NCBI GenBank assembly: GCA_050246595.1 | Contig: JBFWVT010000104.1 | Location: 1 to 14,708, forward strand | Source of the DNA: DATARH01 sp050246595 | GTDB lineage: Bacteria > Pseudomonadota > Alphaproteobacteria > ATCC43930 > CGMCC-115725 | Direction: 5' to 3' | Length of the DNA: 14,708 nucleotides | Part shown: one piece after another, positions 13,298 through 14,708 of the stretch | How positions within the stretch are numbered: the first letter of the stretch is position 1 | How the letters are laid out: each line of letters opens with the position of its first letter | Notes under the pieces: model-generated | Told to the model about the DNA's origin: nothing | Seen by the model: the letters and a program-made list of their open reading frames with translations, nothing else | Databases searched by the model: none | Made by a program: the position numbers and the translations under genes

Positions 13298-13408
13298 CGC
13301 TCGCTCGTCGCCGATATGGATGCGCAGAGGATGGGTCGCGGCGGCGTTGCGGGCAAGCCCGAGCGTCCGTAGGCTGCCCCAAAGCGTCTTTTTCGAACGA
13401 GGTGGAGC

Positions 13409-14263
13409 ATGGGCATCGTCGTCGCGATCGTCGCGCAAGGCAGCATGGGAGCCGGTGTCGGCAAGCGGCTGCACGAAAGCGGCGCCGAGGTGCGCACGCT
13501 GCTGTCGGGCCGCAGCGAAGCCAGCGCCGAGCGCGCCCGCGCCGCCGGCATGCAGCCGATGAACGGCGAGCAGGACCTGCTCGACGGCGCCGATTTTTTT
13601 CTGTCGATCCTGCCGCCCGGCGAGGCCGAGACCCTGGCCCAGCGGATGGCCCCGGCGCTGACCGCGCTGCTAAAAAAGCCGGTCTATGTCGATTGCAACG
13701 CGATCAGCCCGCAGACCGCCGAGCGGGTCGCGGCGATCATCGCGCCGACCGGCGCCAGATTTGTCGATGGCGGGATCATCGGCGGACCGCCGCGCCCCGG
13801 CTACAGCCCGGCGATCTACGCCTCGGGGCCATCGGTCGGCGAGACCGCGGTATTGCGCGACTGGGGGATCGACTGGCGGGTGATCGACGGGCCGATCGGC
13901 GCCGCCTCGGGTCTCAAAATGTCCTATGCCGGGATCACCAAGGGGATCACCGCGCTCGGCTCCTCGATGATGCTCGGCGCGGCGCGGTTCGGCTGCGCCG
14001 AGGCGCTGCTCGCCGAACTTAAGACCAGCCAGCCCGACATCTTCAAGTATCTCAGCGCCAGCATCCCGCGCATGTACGACAAAGCCTATCGCTGGGTCGC
14101 CGAGATGGAGGAAATCTCCGACTTTCACGGTTCCTACAAACCGGCCGCCGACATCTACGCCGCGATCGCCCGCCATTACGAAGCGCTGGCCGCCGCTCAA
14201 GCCGAAACCGCGCCGGGGCCGGAGAATGCGATCAAGGTCCTGGATCGGGTGCTGGGGCGGTAA
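13409..14263 (+). CDS. NAD(P)-dependent oxidoreductase, 6-phosphogluconate dehydrogenase-like with DUF1932-type C terminus
   Basis: A 284-residue dehydrogenase of the beta-hydroxyacid dehydrogenase/6PGDH superfamily. The Rossmann start IVAQGSMGAGVGKRL (residues 7-21) is the dinucleotide site; FFLSILPPGEA (63-73), VDCNAISPQT (94-103) and FVDGGIIGGPP (118-128) follow in the family's order; ASGLKMSYAGITKG (166-179) holds Lys170, which aligns with the catalytic lysine. The all-helical C-terminal half, with TSQPDIF and RMYDKAYRWVAEMEEI (221-236), looks like the DUF1932 domain found on such proteins. It reduces or oxidises a hydroxyacid of unknown identity. ATG 13409 has GAGG six bases upstream. 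It is divergent from panB across 111 bp. A role as alternative ketopantoate reductase is possible on that ground only. Confidence 0.85.
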   Translation: MGIVVAIVAQGSMGAGVGKRLHESGAEVRTLLSGRSEASAERARAAGMQPMNGEQDLLDGADFFLSILPPGEAETLAQRMAPALTALLKKPVYVDCNAISPQTAERVAAIIAPTGARFVDGGIIGGPPRPGYSPAIYASGPSVGETAVLRDWGIDWRVIDGPIGAASGLKMSYAGITKGITALGSSMMLGAARFGCAEALLAELKTSQPDIFKYLSASIPRMYDKAYRWVAEMEEISDFHGSYKPAADIYAAIARHYEALAAAQAETAPGPENAIKVLDRVLGR

Positions 14264-14305
14264 CCCTAGTACTACAGTTGCGCTTCCCTCTCAGCCACTG
14301 GTCCC

Positions 14306-14336
14306 GCTGCGGTAATCTACACGGGATTGCCGCAGC
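14306..14336 (+). terminator. Possible terminator downstream of the dehydrogenase gene
   Basis: GCTGCGGTAAT (14306-14316) pairs with ATTGCCGCAGC (14326-14336), 11 positions with one T-G pair, around a 9-base loop, beginning 42 bases after the stop. No T-run follows, so it could equally be a dispersed palindrome. Confidence 0.45.
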
Positions 14337-14392
14337 AGCCGTACAGCCTCGGCATTTTTGCCCGGCTCGGCCGCGCGGAACCCGTAAGAGCG

Positions 14393-14533
14393 TCAGCTCT
14401 CATCAATCAGGGAAGCAAGTGCATCTGTAATGTTAGGCTCAAGCTCACCATGGAGAGAAAAGCGGCTACCAGCCATAACAAACGCCGCCGGTAATGGAGG
14501 TAAATGTACCATCCCAATATTTTGTATTGTCAT
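14393..14533 (-). CDS. Doubtful small protein, 46 residues
   Basis: A 46-codon ORF on the minus strand reads MTIQNIGMVHLPPLPAAFVM then AGSRFSLHGELEPNITDALA and SLIDES. Its codons end often in A or T, quite unlike the neighbouring genes, and the protein has a plausible mix of residues. No good ribosome site precedes the ATG, and an overlapping plus-strand ORF of about 52 codons (from about 14432) is a competing reading. I do not recognise it; it may be the tail of a transferred gene or chance. Confidence 0.25.
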   Translation of the reverse strand: MTIQNIGMVHLPPLPAAFVMAGSRFSLHGELEPNITDALASLIDES

Positions 14534-14596
14534 ATATTTGGTCACAACTCTTGCACGGGTCCCGAGGTCTTCCCGTATAATATGGTAATTATATAC

Positions 14597-14627
14597 TTGA
14601 CAACCCCGGCTCTAGGGGTGGTATAGT
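14597..14627 (+). promoter_or_regulatory. Candidate promoter of the IS1595-type transposase
   Basis: A perfect TTGACA (14597-14602) and TATAGT (14622-14627, five of six) precede the transposase start. The 19-base spacing is long, and the spacer contains a small hairpin, ACCCC (14603-14607) with GGGGT (14615-14619). The TTGACA may also be part of the element's terminal repeat. Confidence 0.35.
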
Positions 14628-14650
14628 CGGCCTCAGCCCAGGAGGCCGAG

Positions 14651-14708
14651 ATGTCGATCGCCGACAATCCGATTTTCCATGACGCCGAAGCCGCCCGCGA
14701 ATGGCTCG
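14651..14708 (+). CDS. IS1595-family transposase, N-terminal fragment
   Basis: The first 19 codons, MSIADNPIFHDAEAAREWL, are visible before the window ends. The NPIFHDxxAAxxxL opening is the N terminus of IS1595-family transposases, where it precedes the zinc-binding CPxC segment and the DDE catalytic domain. GGAGG (14641-14645) lies five bases before the ATG at 14651. The rest of the element lies beyond the window, so whether it is intact is unknown. Confidence 0.75.
   Translation, partial: MSIADNPIFHDAEAAREWL

Larger units (their letters stand above)
14264..14650. other. AT-richer gap between the dehydrogenase gene and the insertion sequence
   Basis: This 387-bp stretch differs in composition from the rest of the window, becoming AT-rich from about 14400 to 14600. 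It holds a GC-rich hairpin (14306-14336), a doubtful 46-codon minus-strand ORF (14393-14533) and the presumed left end and promoter of the IS1595-type element. It probably contains foreign or decayed DNA. Confidence 0.5.

Noticed and set aside
13298..13474. Extended panB start at 13474
   Set aside because: It would overlap the divergent dehydrogenase gene and add 59 residues absent from the family.

Overview
The window is GC-rich (apart from one AT-rich patch near the right end) and is packed with metabolic genes on both strands. Codon usage and gene content (cbtBA-type cobalt importer, PhoD, PanB, a CoxL-like molybdoenzyme, GMC oxidoreductase, intergenic palindromes of the GGCGGAT type) fit an environmental alphaproteobacterium, probably of the Hyphomicrobiales/Rhodospirillales range. 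That placement is inference from style; no rRNA or tRNA is present to confirm it.

Left part (1-4915): the 5' end of a polysaccharide-deacetylase/allantoinase-like gene leaves the window on the minus strand. Divergent from it is a RidA-family gene. Converging on RidA is a CoxL/XdhB-like molybdopterin hydroxylase large subunit with no small (FeS) or medium (FAD) subunit beside it, and behind that lies a GMC oxidoreductase on the same strand. A deacetylase/amidohydrolase-like enzyme, an imine deaminase and two oxidoreductases together hint at catabolism of a nitrogen-containing compound, but the substrate cannot be read from the sequence.

Middle (4916-8518): cbtB-cbtA (cobalt uptake) reads rightward and ends at a strong bidirectional hairpin facing a class A flavin monooxygenase. 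Upstream of that monooxygenase is an aquaporin (aqpZ). I see no B12 riboswitch ahead of cbtB; a 13-bp tandem repeat is there instead. The gaps around aqpZ carry several REP-like hairpins.

Right part (8519-14263): a gamma-glutamyltransferase-like gene without a signal peptide; a 333-bp gap holding a 186-bp MITE-like nested palindrome with 25/26-bp terminal inverted repeats and a perfect 8-bp target duplication; a Tat-exported PhoD-type phosphatase; a small membrane-anchored protein whose 3' end overlaps that of convergent panB; and, divergent from panB, a 6-phosphogluconate-dehydrogenase-like NAD(P) oxidoreductase that could conceivably supply the ketopantoate reductase step.

Right edge (14264-14708): a compositionally different, AT-richer stretch with a doubtful 46-codon ORF leads to the first 19 codons of an IS1595-family transposase, so an insertion sequence starts here and runs out of the window.

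I do not see a defence island, CRISPR array, prophage or biosynthetic cluster. The least ordinary items are the MITE, the isolated molybdoenzyme subunit, the panB-dehydrogenase pair and the cbtBA leader.
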